Shown in pieces: positions 11,246 through 23,563 of a stretch of 64,000 nt of DNA. The DNA is from Xestospongia muta. Lineage: Eukaryota > Porifera > Demospongiae > Haplosclerida > Petrosiidae. The notes below the pieces were generated by a model. That model did no database searches, was not told the origin of the DNA, and worked only from the letters and a program-made list of their open reading frames with translations. How positions within the stretch are numbered: the stretch's first letter is position 1; each line of letters starts with the position of its first letter. Where the stretch lies: contig OY848917.1 of the NCBI GenBank assembly GCA_963693285.1, positions 27,095,745 through 27,159,744 on the forward strand, in the 5' to 3' direction. Made by a program: the position numbers and the translations under genes.

Positions 11246-13293
11246 AGGTTTACTAACTTACAAAATATGTTCTGTATGTTCCTGTTGTAATGCCAGTGGG
11301 CACTGTAAGAACTGCTCCTGTAAGAAGTCAGATAAACCTTGTATGGATTGTCTGGTTTATCGTAAGAGGCAGTGCAAAAATGATCCTCTTCCTCCTTAAC
11401 AACCTTTGTTGTTGGATCTATGACAAGAGAGAAAACAAGAGACATTCAAACCCTGTTCTGATATGGAAAGCTTGGAAGTAACACCTACTGATATGGACCT
11501 TGATGAAAATCCACAATTTGTGTTTCCACCCTTTATGTGCTCCTCCTCATAAGTGGAGGAAGCAGAACGAAATTAATTCACACCAAATGTTGATATACAA
11601 AGCATTCCATCCACTTTGGAGCATAACCTACCTTCATATCCCCAGGCTTGAGAGCATTTATTCACATAGGGAAATGTAGATGGTGCCACATTTGCTCAAT
11701 CTGTCACAAGCTGCTATGCTGAGGTTGTCCACTAGAAACGAAATCTTTCAAGATTCCATGAGGAAGGCTGGAAATTCATTTGCAAAAGAATTGGCCTGTC
11801 TTATTAGAACATATATGGAAGCTTCAGCCCTAGAATAAATAGCTCTGAAAACAGCATTGATTATGCCACCACTACTCCTACAGAAATCTCATCATACCTC
11901 CAACGCAAAAGATCGTGTCATTAAACTTGAACACTGACTAAAGTCTTGGGATGAGTGTGACATTGACCAGCTTATTCAAGATGGTTGAACCATCCAAAGA
12001 CAACTTACAACAAAATGATTAAAATCAGTGGAGCATACTACTCGTTCCTTCTACAAATTGATGATGGAGGGGAATATTAAAGCAATTCTTCAACTGATCA
12101 TTCACCAAGAAAGGGGCAGCATGCTTCCCTTTGACAACCTTATTTCAGAAGATGACACATCCAATAAAGCTGTTCATGTCATCCTGCTAGAAAACATCCT
12201 CCAGTCCAACCTCTAGTTCCTTTAGCAATCATGAGCTTGGAAGTACCATCATAGAGCCCCTCCCAATTCTATTCGACAAGATTGATTGGCCATTCAGGCA
12301 TTCATTCATTCAACTGTTGTTAGGATGGATGGAACAGCAGATCTATCAGGCATTGATGCTGCAGGATGGAAGCATTTGTGTATATCATTTTCTACATACT
12401 CAGTTGACCTCTCCAACACCATAGCCTCTCTTGCCAAACTAATATGTACAGCATGTGCAGACCCTAAAGTAGAGACCTTGAAGCATTTGTGGCCTGCATA
12501 TCAATTGCACTAGACGAGTGCCCCAGTGTGAGGCCTATTGGAATAGGAGAGACTATTCAATGTATTATTGGGAAAGCCATAACTGTTCTCTTCAAAACAC
12601 AAATCCTGGATACATCAGAAACAGTCCAATTCTATGTTGGCCATGAAGGTGGATGTGAGGTTGATGGACACACATTCTTCACCAGGTGTTTAATTCCTGA
12701 CACTTTGATGCTATCATCCAGGTAGATGCTTCTAATGCCTTTAATTCACTAAACTGCCAATGAGCTCTAATAAATACCCTCCACCTATGCCCAACCCTAG
12801 CCAGAGTGCTCATCAACACATATCGATCAGGTGTTAATTTCTTCATTGATAAAGAAACTATCACCTCACAAGATGGCACAACACAAGAGATTCTCTCACT
12901 ATGGCCATGTATGGTATTGGTACAATTTCCCTTATCTATCAATTGTCCAATGAATCCATAAAACAAACATGGTTTTTTAATGAAGCATCTTCATCTGTTG
13001 ACCTTTTTGTTCTACGACATTGATGGGACCATCTTGCTAAATAGGTCCTCGGGTATGCTTACTATCCTAATGCTCCCAAGATATGGCTAACTGTCAAGGA
13101 AGAGTTTCTTTTCAAAAGCAAAGACCATTTTTCAAGGGACTAGTGTGTCAATCACAAAAGAGGGCAAAAGGTATTTGGGAGCTCGTTTGGGACAGATTCT
13201 TTCAGGAGAGCCTATGTTCATGAAGAAATTGCTGTATGGGTTCAGCAAGTTAAACATCTCTCCCAACCTCATGCAGCACATGCTGCTTTATTA
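11246..13293 (+). pseudogene. Decayed non-LTR retroelement: Cys-rich N-terminus and reverse transcriptase
   Basis: Translating the + strand in changing frames gives one protein in order. First comes a Cys-rich knuckle region (CSVCSCCNASGHCKNCSCKK, about 11268-11400), then GATFAQSVTSCYAEVVH (about 11680) and KDRVIKLE..LKSWDECDIDQLIQDG (about 11905-11985). The reverse transcriptase core follows: RMDGTADLSGIDAAGWK at 12320, VRPIGIGET..IIGKAI around 12530, MAMYGIGTISL at 12900, and finally AYYPNAPKIWLTVKEE and PHAAHAAL at about 13275. There are many stops and frameshifts, and the YADD-box position reads WFFNEASS, so it is dead. The C-terminal part is missing here, but a fragment of the same kind of protein lies at 60672-61639. 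Flanking repeats or a poly-A tail are not evident. Confidence 0.75.
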
Positions 13294-13683
13294 AAAATAT
13301 TTATTAGTTTTATTAGAAGTAGACAGTGGTTACACTGTTACACATAGCTAGTGTTGTCTATCCTCCATCACCCATATTATTGTTGAGTGTATATGGCTTG
13401 CAGTGAAGCTATCATAAATATTGTATTTTATAAGAAAAAATTTGTTTTATAACAAATATCCTTTAAAGACATATAGTATATTAAAGAAGCAATTCTAAAC
13501 AATTAAATCAAAAAATTGAGACATGTAATAAAATGTAATGTATATAGCACCTCATCATATACATAAAATAAAATGATTAAACATTTGAGTGTTTGTGATC
13601 AAATATAATTCAATAGTTTATAGTATATGCATCATGTTACTACATATACACTATAATTTTAAATGATATGATTAATTTACAAA
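13294..13683. other. Probable 3' UTR of the GPCR gene
   Basis: AT-rich, no coding potential. It lies directly after the stop of the minus-strand GPCR and probably holds its 3' untranslated region. Confidence 0.4.
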
Positions 13684-14787
13684 CTAACTATCAGCATTGT
13701 CTCTCAAAGCCTGACCATATTCTGTATCCACTTTACTTTCATTTGGAATAGAATAGTGAGTATCAGCAGGAACAGTTGTATTAGCCTCAATAATGAGATA
13801 CGATGATGATTTATTACGAGGAAATGTTTCTTTAGGAGTATCTCTTTTGATCTTCTTAGAAGTTCGGAGATAATAAACATGAATAAGCAATGCTGATCCA
13901 GCAAATACTCCCATTAAAGACCCAGTAATAACATGGACAATAACCAAAGCATAACTGGGAGTCTTGGATGCAGCATCATAAATACGATCAATTAACGGAG
14001 AGAGCAGCAGAAACAAATAGATTATTGGATATGCTAAAAGTGGCAAGAGGTGTTTTAGAGCTTGTAACTTTTGATGTCTGATCGTCAATAGAGGCAAATT
14101 TTCTTGTTGTCTATCTTTGTATACACGTCGTAGCATAACAGCAAACATTATGAATATGGCAAAAGCATTTAATATTAGAGATATGATAATTGGTCCGTAA
14201 AATAAGGTAAACACTTCTATAATACCTTGTACATCTTTTTCTGATTCACAATCATCTTTCCATGTACGTATGTAACACCAGGCTCCAACAAGTCCATACT
14301 TGTTGTGAATAAATGGTATCCAAGCATGGATAAGTGGAAGGAGGATAGATGTAGTGACATAGACTATTTCTAATTTTTGAAAATTCTTTAGGAACACAAC
14401 ATAAGAGAAAAGATGAAATGATAACCATAGAGTAAACAGTAGCTTTATCCACATTGAATAATGAATAATGAATGCTACAATCTTACAGCTGACAACAGAG
14501 AAGAGCGAACGATTGTCGTAATTTAAAAGAAGCAAGACAGAGCTCATTGAAATGCTATAGAAAAGTGTGGCCATAACTTGATAGGTAGCCAGACGATAAG
14601 AGAACTGTTTGACCAAACACAGACAAATTACTGACATTACAGCAATGACACAAGTCAGTACAGATAATATACCAATACCTCCCATTATTAGAAGGATTAT
14701 GTTCTTCTGATGAGGACTGTATGGACTGGTACTGTTACAACCATTGGCATTGAACAGCGATTCAGAAAAATCAGCCATATCACCCAC
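13684..14787 (-). CDS. Seven-helix G-protein-coupled receptor
   Basis: An intronless ORF of 367 codons. It has a short glycosylatable N-terminus (NGCNST) and seven hydrophobic segments at about residues 28-52, 66-90, 98-130, 142-164, 190-220, 245-270 and 278-308. A basic third loop (LRRVYKDRQQE) and a Ser/Thr-rich tail follow. A Cys at the top of helix 3 (VVSCKIV) and one in the second outer loop (GAWCYIR) could form the usual disulfide. There is no DRY box; the helix 3 end reads LSFHLFSYVV, and the overall pattern is closer to cAMP-receptor-like, GPR157-like or secretin-type receptors than to class A. Ligand unknown. The start is the first ATG; a second Met lies three codons further. Confidence 0.75.
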   Translation of the reverse strand: MGDMADFSESLFNANGCNSTSPYSPHQKNIILLIMGGIGILSVLTCVIAVMSVICLCLVKQFSYRLATYQVMATLFYSISMSSVLLLLNYDNRSLFSVVSCKIVAFIIHYSMWIKLLFTLWLSFHLFSYVVFLKNFQKLEIVYVTTSILLPLIHAWIPFIHNKYGLVGAWCYIRTWKDDCESEKDVQGIIEVFTLFYGPIIISLILNAFAIFIMFAVMLRRVYKDRQQENLPLLTIRHQKLQALKHLLPLLAYPIIYLFLLLSPLIDRIYDAASKTPSYALVIVHVITGSLMGVFAGSALLIHVYYLRTSKKIKRDTPKETFPRNKSSSYLIIEANTTVPADTHYSIPNESKVDTEYGQALRDNADS

Positions 14788-15071
14788 TTCCTCAACAGAT
14801 TAAAGGCGTACACTAAAATAATATATGTCTTTCCTTAACGTTAAAGCTACTTGCTTTGCTTGACCTGAGCTGTTAATTCATTACAATCCGTTGTTAGAAA
14901 GACCGTTACTGGATCAGATACTAACTCTCCGTGCCAATTACTGTAGCGATTATAAAACTGTTTTGTTTGGGATTTAGGGGGTGGGGCTCAATTCAATTAT
15001 TGGCTTCCTGTTGTAAATTTCAAATCATGTTATTAATAGTTATTAATGGATATTAATGGATATTGGTGTTA
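14788..15071. other. Intergenic spacer
   Basis: Lies between the GPCR start and the 3' end of the KISH gene, both on the minus strand. It should hold the GPCR promoter. No motif stands out. Confidence 0.4.
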
Positions 15072-16794
15072 TTATAGAAATAGTAAACTGGCGGCCATTG
15101 CAAAACAACATAAGGAAACATAAGGACTCAGTCGTTCTCCTAAAACAAACAAAAACCAAAATAATAATTTTGTAAAAGAATTATTTACAAACAATATAAT
15201 TACATAGAGCTAATTATTACATTTATTCTAATGGCATAACATTATAACCAATAAAATAACAATCTTCAAAACACTGTACATATCTATAGGTATAGAAGGA
15301 AGGTATAATTCTTTGTATATAATACTGATCCACATCTCCTAAACCTTCAACGTTAACATTATTGTACCATGAGTTCTTGCCAAACAAATAACTGTCATTT
15401 CACAAACAAGTGATTTAAATAACTTAGTAATTGGTCATGATTGACTATATATAATAAGGTGACAAAATGTAGGAACTAACCTATTCTTGCCATTTTATAG
15501 AATGTGCCCAATAATCTAGATGAAAAATTATTGTTATAATTTTGTTATTCATATACAACAAATAAATTTATAACATATTAATCTATGGTAATTGATGTCA
15601 TTATATCAGAAATTTCCTCCCAGGCACCTATACATATACTAGGTGGCTCATTCTGGATCACATAGTAGGTAAGTATGGTATATATAAGTGATACAACAAT
15701 CAAATAGAAACTTAGGGTATAGTGTCTTTCTATTCTATTGCTGTATGTGACAAAGGAATTCCATATTTTATTTTACAATGTTATAATGATAGGTGTGAGT
15801 TGTAGCTTGTTAATACATGAGCCTGCTCATATCCTTGCCTCTCTTATCAAAGACACTCAAAAGTTTCTAGGAATCCCTTTCACACTAAGTACATGTAATT
15901 AGATGTCAAATATAGTTCTTGGGAGATGTACTACTAGACTAGCTAATACATAGATTTGTTGTGTGTTACATAAATATATAAAAGAGACATTGCTGTAACT
16001 AGGTAGTCAAGAATGATGGAATCTCAAGGTAGTACAAGCATTTTGTAGCACAGCAGAAATCTAAGATTAAAACAAGTGTTTGTAATTCTCAATAACTAAA
16101 CCAAGCTTTCAAATCAAGACTTACACTTCCATACCTTACTTCTACAACTGTTTCATTACTAACAGATGACATCAACAAGATACAACAACTCCTCTAATTT
16201 TTTAACTGTTGATCTCAATTTGTCATTTTGTTATCTTTTATCTCTACTTTAGTTAGTGAGTTGTTTTATTAACAAAAAATAGAGCTGCTCTTTAACATGA
16301 CTTTAAGATCAAAACGAAATCATTATAGCAATATTGCAATGATAACAAAAGGTTTTACCAGTCAAATTTTGTTTTCCATTCTAAAATATAAGGTGCTAAG
16401 TCTGCTAACAAAAATTGGATATGTAAACTTAGAATAGGAAATAAGAATCAACCAAAGTTAGTGCCAATATGTCCGACAGGTAGTCATATTTCACTGCATA
16501 TAATTAATGTTTAAGGTTTAGGAGGTCAATTTAATATACAGCAAAATATGCACTTCTTGTCATACAAATAAGCACTGTCTTAACCAAGGGGCTGTCTACA
16601 TTGTACCCATATGTTTGATTTATACAGAAATTATATTGATCTTTTATTTGTGTATAGATATTGTTACAGAGTACATTGTCATGACGACAAGTATAGATGA
16701 CTTACCCAGTTTTATGCATGTCCGTTATCCTGGGGAATAATTGACGAATATAGGCACATGTACAGATCATTAATAGTACGACCATCAACATACT
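15072..16794 (-). CDS. TMEM167: KISH/TMEM167 small secretory-pathway membrane protein
   Basis: Three exons on the minus strand join in frame: 16706-16794, 15481-15515 (only 35 nt) and 15072-15139, all with GT-AG borders. The product is about 62 residues if the ATG at 16791 is used. It opens with a hydrophobic helix ending [15 protein letters not shown], continues [20 protein letters not shown] and ends in a second helix [17 protein letters not shown]. This matches the KISH family (TMEM167), small Golgi membrane proteins linked to early secretory transport; [14 protein letters not shown] and ARIGER.SPYV are its signature blocks. The usual N-terminal dozen residues are missing from this exon, so a further 5' exon may exist (an ATG directly before a GTAACT donor lies near 16864). 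Confidence 0.85.
15223..15391 (-). CDS. Possible terminal exon of an unidentified gene, inside a KISH intron
   Basis: Within the intron between KISH exons 2 and 3, the same strand reads open for 56 codons after an acceptor (GACAG) and ends in TAA overlapping an AATAAA. The peptide includes [20 protein letters not shown] and [20 protein letters not shown]. Composition is strongly protein-like. The phase (two bases needed before it) does not fit KISH exon 2, which donates one base, so it is not a simple alternative end. No partner exon was found. It might belong to a nested gene or be a relic. Confidence 0.3.
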
Positions 16795-17944
16795 CTGGAA
16801 ATTGAAAAGAGCAGACTACAAGATAAAGAGATAAATTGATTGAAACAGAATAAAGAAAGTTACCATTGTGACTGTGTAATACTTTTTAACCGCCACACCT
16901 ACTAATTTAATGATCCTAATTTCCTACCCACACATTGTCAAGTAGAATCAGGGCAGTCTCACACTGACTCAAAACTTTTCAGTAAGTATACTACACAATT
17001 GGTAAAGTAAGGAGCTCGCTGATAAGCAACTCTTTCTACATCACTCTTATATACTTGAATCAGAATCAGACTAGCCTCGTGAGAGCAGACCCTTTGCAAA
17101 GTGTCTGGCCTGGTTGGTAATATTAATTGAGGAAGAGGTTGTTGGAGTACCTGGCTCGCTTTTACAGTCAACCCCTGACAAAACTGTTTCAGGTTTTAAT
17201 TAGCAAAGTGTGTTTCCTCTGAGAAACTCTTGGAAGCTCAAGAGAGCTATTTAAATTGTGTCATCATTTTGTATTTTTCTTTTATTAGTGTAGTCTCTTG
17301 TCTTTGCACATATCCAGTAAAGTCGTTTGTCTCAGCATCTTCAATTCACAACATATTTGTACCCTTGCGTGGTAGATATAGAAACATCCACCTCTCTGTT
17401 GAGCTCCATTAGTATATAACTCAGAACTTGTACTACTTTTAAGGGTATCTTCATTGACATTCTTTGTTAATGTAACAATGTGCTCAAGATTATTTTGAAA
17501 TTCAATTCAATTCAAAGACAAAACAGTTATTGTTTTCACAATAATTGGTTAATTAAGTAAGTTAGCAAATTTTAGGCAAATTGACACAAAAGTGCAAAAA
17601 ATAGGCAAAACGGGACAAGGCAAAATGGTATTATGTGAAATGGCACAAAATCAGACTGTTGTGTGGTTTGGTTTGGTATAATTGTAGCAATAATTGTAGG
17701 TGATTGGCTGGTAAAATGTCCTTGACAATAGGGATCATTTGGATATTTTGACAGCCTAACTGGCTTGCTCCAATGGCTCCACAGCAAGTAGTTGTTTTTA
17801 ACACGAATCTAACAGAAATAAAATAACAATCTTTCACTTCATACAATTATTAGTTTTACCTGTAAATACAAACAAAAGAGTTCCTTAATTCTGTATATGG
17901 CACTGGTATTAATGATAGCATCAGTGATATTTCCCTAGTAAGGA
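16795..17944. other. Intergenic DNA with dispersed-repeat pieces
   Basis: About 17065-17115 (CCTCGTGAGAGCAGACCC and following) looks like an end of a dispersed sponge repeat. A minus-strand open stretch at 17572-17846 lies just downstream of the next gene's stop and may be chance or UTR. A run of near-repeats of GGCAAAATGG/GGCACAAAA type lies at 17580-17655. Confidence 0.35.
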
Positions 17945-20900
17945 TTAATCATTAGATTTCTTATGAAAAGACAATGAGGTTACTTTAATTGTGAGAGTAT
18001 ATGAATAGTCAGCGGGGCCATCTTCTTCACTAGGCAGTAGATAATCACGTGCAATGCGTAACTCTGACTTGGTTATGTTGCCATAAGGGAAGGCAGTAGC
18101 TTCCCATGAAATATTCAAGTATAGCCTTTTATTTGTCAATATTAAGTTTTGAATTACAATATAGCTGGCATTTACAGGAAGTGGAGATACAGGATGAGAT
18201 TCCACAATACAACTTTTATGTGTGGGCATGTGTCTCCAGGGATACAAATGGTTGCTAATAGCATCCACCTTGCAATTGAATGATGGTAGGTATATCAAGA
18301 AAGATATTGGATTACCCTAAGTTTATATTTCCATTTAGTATTTTCTATTGGTGTAAGATTCCTTATAACAACAAAATAATTGGTCACCTTTATCAAAACA
18401 GAAAAATGTCAAATGTTAATTTTAGTCAACAAACTTAAGTAAGATGTTGTTCTATATAGAGCCTTATGTTAAACTTACATTTGGTTTGATAGTAATGCTT
18501 TCATATACTTCAACAGTAACTAAATGGCTAGTATCAATCAACTGCGGTGTGATAACAAATCTATCAATAGCCTCTATCAACTTTTGCTGTCTCTCTGGTA
18601 ATATCCATTCTGCATATATATCGAATTTACCATTGGGTTGATACTGTCGAGTACATGTCAAGTTAATAGTTGTTGGGGGATTGCTCACCGCTATTAGAAC
18701 AGAAACATAAATTGTAAAACAAATATTTTTATATTGGAACTATATTGAATAATATGTTTTCACTATTTGCAGATACTAACACTCTGGATTGACAAGTTTA
18801 GCAGTAATCTGTCCATCACTTAGTGTAGTTGGTTCACTTATTAACTAATTAAGAAGATAAAATTATAAATTATATAAATAGCAATTTATAAACTAACTCT
18901 AACGTAATATTTGCATCGGAAAAACAATGGCTTATTTGGTGCATCAGCTATTATTGTAATGTTTGTAGCATCCTAAAAAGAATTCCTCATTATTAAAAGT
19001 CAAGTAAAGTCACTTTCTCATAGGATATAAATTAAAATTAAAAAAAATTACTGAGTGTACAAAAGATTTGAGTAGTACAAATCACTCTCTTCTCACTTTG
19101 TCAATGCAATATTCATAAGTTTTTCCAATTCCACCGCACCTATCTGTCTGTGAAAAAATTGTTAGTCGATAGTTTGAGAGGAATGATGTATCTGAAAATC
19201 ACAAAATAGTTATTTATCACAAAAACATAATGACATTAATTAATCTCACTAGCTGGTTTAGGCCATGAAAAGGTAGCTAGTGCATGACCAATGTAGCCAT
19301 CACGAAAATCTTCTTTAAAGTATGTTTGAATGTCTGAATAATGGACCTGGCTAGGATAGCCTTCTGTATAAGAATGTCTCTTGATAGTCTCAACTTTTGT
19401 GGGAGAATACAGACTATGTCCAGTTTTGGTTATGGCTTTGTAAGAAATTTCAACATTATCACAAGCAGCAAATTCCAAATTTATATATCCAGAACTGCTT
19501 GGCTAAAATAAATACATCATCAAACTTTGAGTGAATGAATACTACAACCCACTGTCCAAATGTAGACTGAAATATTATCTTTTGGTGTAAAGATATTAAA
19601 GACAAAAGATGTCATCTGCAGCTCTAGAGTATTATTATTATTAGATATAGGCACTCCAGAGGCAACATTGTAAACATATTGGTCTTCATATGGTGGATTT
19701 AATGGGACCATTACTGGACTAAAAATCGGTGTTGGCAGAGTTAATGTGGGAACTAGGTGCAGTTAGAAATTCATAATTAATTTATATAGAAGTTCTTACC
19801 AGTAGAATTTAGTTTATTATTATATATTTCACAGCCAAAGGAGCAAAGAGAGGCACTCTGCAAAGTTTAATGATAACTATTGCTTACGGTATGGTAAATT
19901 CAATACTTACACATGTAACATTGCACTTTATGTGTGGGTAGATTCCAATTTTAGAGCATTTGTTAATCTATGCAATATTAGAATAGTTAAGTTTTTAAAG
20001 AGACTAATTATATATATTAGGACAATTATTAATAACTTATTTAACCACTTAATTTTATTTTTGTAAAATAAATGTAATACATATACTATTAAAATTGATT
20101 AGTTACAAAGGTTGCACTTAATTAGCAGATTACATGATATAAAAAGGTATATATTATTATATACTGTCTGTTTTGTGTTTTAATTAGTGATATAGTAAAT
20201 GTACTATGGATCTGACCTGTTCATGAAGGTACACTGTAAAAATTGATTTGTTGATTTAACCAATATATTGTTATACAGGCTACATGTAATAAACTTAATA
20301 TGATGTGAAAGTAGACATAACACTGTTTTATTACTAAAGTACTTCTGTTTATGCAGCTGTAGTACATTAGTAATAGAAACAGTGTTATGTTTACTTTTAC
20401 ATCATACTAAGTTTGCTACATGCAACCTGTGTAGCAATATATTAGTTAAATCAAGAAATCAATTTTTACAGTGTACTTCTTAGAACTATTTAACTGTTTA
20501 TTATTAGACAAAATAAAATGATAGACAATAAAGCTCTTACTGTGGAATTCATTTTTAGTATTTTGTAGAGATGTATGCAATCAATATGTCTACAAATCAG
20601 TTAAAACAGCCAATTCAGTGAAACTGTAATTTGCTGATGAGTAAATATTAATTGATTTATTTATTGAGTCAAAGATAACCTAGCAATAATACACCCATAA
20701 AAGTTTATCTTTGTAATGTGTACTCCAATAACAGTAAGAAAAGTTAGAATAATAAAGTCAGAATTAATGTACAACTGATCATTAGACTCATGTACTTACT
20801 GGTTATAGCATACAGTATTATTTGTTTACTGTATGCTAATTCTGACATTGTTAAAATGACATATTACATTATGAAGTGTTCACTACTTACACATTGATTT

Positions 20901-22059
20901 TTGCACTCTTCAGTAGTTATATCAATGTTATTAGACTTGATTGTACAACCTTGTTGACAGTTTAAGATCTAAATAAGTAACCACACGATTTGACAATAAA
21001 ACCAAGTAATATCAATACCATTTGATAAATAGTGCAGTTTCCAGTAATTTGATAGAAGCCAATTGAGTACCATTGTCCCTAAAATAAAAGAATCTTTATA
21101 TGTTAATTCTTTAAAGACTTTACGTGGTGATAATGTGTTTAGTCTTTCTTGACTTACTGTTAACTTATGAATCATCATACATATGATATGGTCTATATAG
21201 TTTTTTGGCTAGAGCAAGGTGTAAGTACTCTTTCATTAAGAGTACTATTATATGCATGAGTATTTCAATAACTATAGGTTGTATCCCCATGTTGTGTCTT
21301 TCCTCCACACAATAAGGAAAGCATACTAACTCATCAAATAATATGCAGCTTATGCATGATGATTTAATAATATAAATTCAAATGTTGAATGAATGTTCAT
21401 GAAAATGTGGACATTAATTAGGCACAGAGAAATTGTGTTACACTTATTTCTACATCATATGGCAATTACAATTTTTGATGCCAGCTTTTAAAAATGTAAA
21501 CATGAAACTGATGCTATTATATTAGATGGAATGTACTGCTTAAAGAGGAATAAGATAATTATATGAAAGAAGCATTACTATCTAGGTACTATCAATCTTT
21601 AAATTTAAAATTTTAGTTTAAAAAAGCATAATGTCTGTATTGTTTTCTGTTAGCAAGTCACACATGGCTGGGTATTTTAGTCAAACTCACTTGAGAGGTT
21701 GGAACTAAGTCAGAGAAGTTGGAACCAGGCAACTGAAAGATAAATAATACTTATTGTATTAAGTAATTATTGTTATTGTTAGCTTTGTTATACTATTCTA
21801 TTCTATTATATATATATAGCTGTAGTGAGCTCTCAAGTGTTGAGTGTTGAGAAGCCCATAAATGACTGATAAACCAAGTGTGCACGGTAACCTTACCTCA
21901 TCAATACAAACTGCAGCACATCTTGCTTGAATTACTGCTTCACCTTCTGTAGATGCATCTGTAGATGCATCTGGAATTGGACGATTTGTAGCAACACTTC
22001 TCTGCCTGATTAACATGGCTGGCTACCAATATCAGTGACAACAATTGAAGATGTAGCAT
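17945..22059 (-). CDS. Secreted Cys-rich/fibronectin III protein, ROS1- or anosmin-like
   Basis: Thirteen exons join in phase: 21897-22059, 21691-21732, 21019-21078, 20891-20968, 19911-19967, 19800-19857, 19526-19752, 19250-19502, 19097-19191, 18898-18972, 18781-18844, 18479-18690 and 17945-18316. The ATG at 22059 opens a typical signal peptide (LQLLSLILVASHVNQ). One extra base in CAGGCAG then puts it out of frame with the mature part, which is open from an ATG at 22016. The mature N-terminus has spaced Cys pairs (ARCAAVC, NCQQGC, CKNQC, CNVTC, CSFGC), a layout like the N-terminus of ROS1/Sevenless and anosmin-1. Fn3-like segments follow (AEWILPERQQ; ALATFSWPKP). No membrane helix precedes the stop, so it should be secreted, or the locus is a truncated ROS-type gene. 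Family assignment is from pattern only. Confidence 0.6.
20232..20473. mobile_element. Palindromic MITE with TA target duplication
   Basis: Two arms of about 115 bp are inverted copies of each other around a short centre. Each end reads CACTGTAAAAATTGATTT and is flanked by TA (20230-20231 and 20474-20475), as for Tc1/mariner-type insertion. It has no ORF. It sits in an intron of the ROS1/anosmin-like gene. A half copy is at 2682-2800. Confidence 0.8.
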
Positions 22060-22244
22060 GATAAGACTAAGAATTATTCCAGGATTGTGAAGGTCCGTAA
22101 GGTCACGTTTTGGGCTTATATTGATATTATCCTATTATATATACCTATGGTCTATCCGATTATACTATAAAAATTCCACTACCGCCATAGCACGTGACAG
22201 CGAAATTTATTTTAAAAAGAGAAGGCTTGGTATAAAAAGGCCTT

Positions 22245-23529
22245 ACTAACTTTGTTTTATCTTATAAATCATATTCAGTGATCTATTCATTGATGAAGTT
22301 ATTATCTTCAGTGACGCACCTGTAAATTTTTGACAAAATTCAAATTATTTCAGAGTATCATTTAAGGAAGGAGATATCTGTTTGGTAACTATAACAAACA
22401 ATCTTATTTCAAATCTAGTACAGTATATACACCTGACAAATACCCTGTAATATCTTAACTTTGTCAGAAAGTGTTTATAATCTGTGATGGCATAATAATC
22501 ATTCTTTAGCAATGAGTTTGTTTTGAGATTGAACATTCACTTTTGAGCTAATGACACAGCTATTCTTTGAGTATACTAAACCATCTGCCACATACTTCAC
22601 AGTTTGTGATCACATTATTTGTTCCTTATTTTATGGTAGTGTTTTGTTGATGACAAGACTACTATTACCATTGATAACTGTTGTTAGTATAATCATACAT
22701 TTCTAGCATATTATTTAATACATTTTGTTTGTTTTGATGAGTATCTTTATTGCAATATCACTATTCAACACAAGTATTGTTAATAATGTGATATCTTTGA
22801 AAATATTATCCATAATTCTATCTCAATACAATTTTGTGTCATTTATGAGACTATGCATGTACACGATCTTTTATACATTACTTGAGTTTTGGTACTTGCT
22901 CACCAAGCAAAATGATTTTAGACAATATTTACACAGTTGATTGTAACAAAGATATTCTAATGTCTGTGATTACACCTAGTTAGCACTGTCAAAACTCATT
23001 ATTGGATACTGTTTGGTAATTATCATTTATAACAGAGCTGACATTATGTGTGACAGTAATTGAATGGGCTGTAAGAACTATGATCATGTTGTCTTATGCA
23101 GTATTACTAACATTTGCCATATTAGAATAGTATTGTGTATTAGTGTTGTTTAGTTTAAGTAGATTGACTTGGTAAGCTTGTAGGGTTTATTTTTGGCTAA
23201 TGATACAGCTATCACTTCTTTTTGTACACTAAAACACCTTTATAAATACACTTTACTGTTTGTCTAGAGTTATTTGTGTCTTATTTACCATATATGGTAG
23301 TGTTTAGTCAGTGACAAGACTAATGATACCATTGATAACAGTCACTACTATTATGCTATTATCATCAGTGAGTATATGTCACTTATAAGTGTTAGCTGTT
23401 TTGATGTTTATCTTTACTGTACTCTCTATCTCAATGGATAATAATATGAAGCCATAGTTTGTAAATGTGTAATTGCTATGGAGATGGAGCTGGAGTTATG
23501 TAGTCTTTTTTCAAAAGCTGCAATCACAT

Positions 23530-23563
<34 letters not shown>

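Noticed and set aside
15578..15655. Open stretch ending [13 protein letters not shown] inside the first KISH intron
   Set aside because: Short, no partner exon and no phase match; too weak to annotate.
17572..17846. Overlapping 71-codon minus ORFs
   Set aside because: Two frames equally open, no domains, downstream of a clear stop; probably chance.
23536..23562. (TA)n tract considered as a structural signal
   Set aside because: Ordinary microsatellite in an AT-rich genome.
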